Below, in pieces: positions 62,360 through 64,000 of a DNA stretch of 64,000 nt; the stretch's first letter is position 1, and each line of letters starts with the position of its first letter. Position numbers and translations under genes: made by a program. Source of the stretch: Flavobacterium gelidilacus DSM 15343 (GTDB lineage: Bacteria > Bacteroidota > Bacteroidia > Flavobacteriales > Flavobacteriaceae); assembly GCF_000422685.1 (NCBI RefSeq), contig NZ_AUGN01000011.1:62001-126000 (forward strand), read 5' to 3'. Below the pieces are notes generated by a model. The model saw only the letters and a list, made by a program, of their open reading frames with translations. It had not been told where the DNA came from and made no database searches.

Positions 62360-64000
62360 ATGCACAAAGATACAAAACGAAGAGAAGCCTTATTATATCA
62401 CGCAAAACCTACTCCTGGTAAAATTCAGGTTGTACCAACAAAAAAGTATGCGTCACAGCGTGATTTGTCATTAGCCTATTCCCCTGGAGTAGCAGAACCT
62501 TGTTTAGAAATTGCTAAAGATGTTAATAATGTATATAAATATACAGCTAAAGGAAATTTAGTTGCAGTTATTACAAACGGAACAGCTGTTTTAGGACTTG
62601 GGGATATTGGTCCAGAAGCATCTAAGCCAGTGATGGAAGGAAAAGCCTTGTTGTTCAAAATATTTTCTGATATTGATGTATTTGATATTGAAATCGGAAC
62701 AAAAGACATTGAAGAGTTTATAGCAACTGTAAAAAATATTGCTCCAACTTTTGGAGGAATAAATTTGGAAGACATTAAAGCTCCAGAATCATTTGAAATT
62801 GAAAGACGTTTAGTTGAAGAACTAAAAATCCCAGTTATGCATGATGATCAACATGGTACTGCAATTATTTCATCAGCGGCTTTACTTAATGCACTTGAAT
62901 TGGCAGAAAAAGAAATTTGCAAAGTAAAAGTCGTTATTTCTGGTGCTGGTTCTGCTGCCTTAGCATGTGCCAATTTATATGTTTTACTTGGTGTAAAACT
63001 AGAAAACATTATTATGTTTGATAAAGATGGTGTGCTGTCTAAAGACAGAGCTGATTTATCGGAATTACAAAAAAAATATTCTTACGGTAAAAAAGGAATA
63101 AACTTAGCTGAAGCACTAAATGGCGCAGATGTCTTTTTAGGACTTTCTGCCGGAAACATATTAACAGCAGAAATGTTGTTGACAATGAATGATAATCCTA
63201 TTGTTTTTGCAATGGCAAATCCAGTTCCTGAAATTGATTATAACGTAGCAATAAATGCTCGTGAAGATATAATTATGGCAACTGGTCGTTCTGATCATCC
63301 TAATCAAGTTAACAATGTACTTGGTTTTCCTTATATTTTTAGAGGAGCTTTAGATGTTAGAGCTACAAAAATTAACGAAGCTATGAAAATGGCAGCTGTT
63401 AAAGCTTTGGCAGAATTAGCAAAAACACCAGTTCCAGAGCAAGTAAATATTGCTTATGGTGAAACTAAATTAAACTTTGGGAAAGATTATATTATTCCAA
63501 AACCTTTCGATCCAAGATTGATAACAGTTGTAGCTCCAGCAGTTGCAAAAGCAGCTATGGATTCAGGTGTTGCTCAAATTGAAATTACGGATTGGGAAAA
63601 GTATGAAGAAGAATTATTAGAACGTTTAGGTTCTGATAATAAAATGATTCGACTGCTAATAAACAGAGCGAAAACAAATCCAAAAAGAATAATTTTTGCA
63701 GAAGCAGATCATCTAGATGTGTTAAAAGCAGCTCAAATTGTCCTTGAAGAAGGAATTGGAATACCGATTTTACTTGGAAATAAAGAAATTATCCAAGAAT
63801 TAATGGAGGAAATTGGTTTTGAAGGTGATGTGACTATCATTGATCCCAAAACTAAGGAAGAAAACGATAGAAGAAATAAATATGCTAAAGCCTTTTGGAA
63901 AACGCGCAAAAGAAGAGGAATTACGCTTTTAGATGCTGAAAAATGGATGCGCGAGCGCAATTATTTTGCTGCAATGATGGTTAACGAAGGTGAAGCTGAT
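62360..64000 (+). CDS. maeB: NADP-dependent malic enzyme, MaeB type (partial)
   Basis: An ATG at 62360 opens a frame that stays open to the right edge (547 codons, no stop). The start MHKDTKRREALLYHAKPTPG and the core DLSLAYSPGVAEPCLEIAKD, AVITNGTAVLGLGDIG, PVMHDDQHGTAIISSAALLN and VVISGAGSAALACANLYVLL show malate binding and an NAD(P) Rossmann fold. It decarboxylates malate to pyruvate and CO2. From about residue 430 (NKMIRLLINRAKTNPKRIIF) the phosphotransacetylase-like regulatory domain of MaeB begins. The full protein is about 760 residues, so roughly 210 codons are missing. Confidence 0.95.
   Translation, partial: MHKDTKRREALLYHAKPTPGKIQVVPTKKYASQRDLSLAYSPGVAEPCLEIAKDVNNVYKYTAKGNLVAVITNGTAVLGLGDIGPEASKPVMEGKALLFKIFSDIDVFDIEIGTKDIEEFIATVKNIAPTFGGINLEDIKAPESFEIERRLVEELKIPVMHDDQHGTAIISSAALLNALELAEKEICKVKVVISGAGSAALACANLYVLLGVKLENIIMFDKDGVLSKDRADLSELQKKYSYGKKGINLAEALNGADVFLGLSAGNILTAEMLLTMNDNPIVFAMANPVPEIDYNVAINAREDIIMATGRSDHPNQVNNVLGFPYIFRGALDVRATKINEAMKMAAVKALAELAKTPVPEQVNIAYGETKLNFGKDYIIPKPFDPRLITVVAPAVAKAAMDSGVAQIEITDWEKYEEELLERLGSDNKMIRLLINRAKTNPKRIIFAEADHLDVLKAAQIVLEEGIGIPILLGNKEIIQELMEEIGFEGDVTIIDPKTKEENDRRNKYAKAFWKTRKRRGITLLDAEKWMRERNYFAAMMVNEGEAD

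Overview
The window is strongly AT-rich and looks like a chromosome segment of a free-living, aerobic Flavobacteriaceae (Bacteroidota), most likely Flavobacterium or a close relative. The evidence is an alternative complex III plus aa3 oxidase operon in the flavobacterial order, a protein with the type B C-terminal signal of the type IX secretion system, a DUF2723 protein, promoters of the Bacteroidota type (TTTG, about 19 bases, TAnnTTTG), and starts that mostly lack a Shine-Dalgarno sequence. No insertion sequence, prophage, integrase or CRISPR array was seen. Coding density is high and no gene-free stretch exceeds 300 bases.

Layout. 1-5,065: tail of an unknown gene, a transglutaminase-like secreted protein, a sensor histidine kinase, a flavin reductase-like protein, a DUF3127 protein, aat, and a small secreted protein behind a sigma-54-like site. 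5,160-10,298 (minus): a YoaK/DUF1275 membrane protein, tag, and a very large TraB/GumN-family protein. 10,461-13,344 (minus): the translation genes rplM-rpsI-rpsB-tsf, with hairpin leaders and palindromic intergenic repeats. 13,587-14,615: a LacI-family regulator. 14,610-27,184 (minus): an almost unbroken run of twelve genes with start/stop overlaps. It holds three B12-binding-domain radical SAM enzymes, four SAM methyltransferases including one FkbM type, a GT4 glycosyltransferase, a flippase-like protein, a nucleotidyltransferase, a serine hydrolase and a PnuC-like transporter. This is the most unusual part of the window and may make and export a modified surface glycan, glycolipid or small molecule.

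27,291-37,577: polA, a metallophosphoesterase, a secreted surface protein, a thioredoxin-fold protein without cysteines, a polysaccharide deacetylase, and a DUF2723 membrane protein. 37,729-46,187: tRNA-Gln, a tandem universal stress protein, the rimP-nusA-infB operon with a terminator-like hairpin in its leader, and a SPOR protein/TonB-dependent receptor pair on the minus strand. 46,404-57,660: actABCDEF-coxBA, which moves electrons from menaquinol through alternative complex III to an A-type cytochrome oxidase. 57,733-64,000: ruvB, a cytochrome P450, a T9SS-exported adhesin-like protein, and a truncated maeB (malic enzyme) that leaves the window.

The housekeeping parts (translation, replication, respiration) are ordinary for the family. 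The features most worth follow-up are the radical SAM cluster, the redox-dead thioredoxin, the structured leaders of rplM, rpsB and rimP, and the two families of intergenic palindromes.
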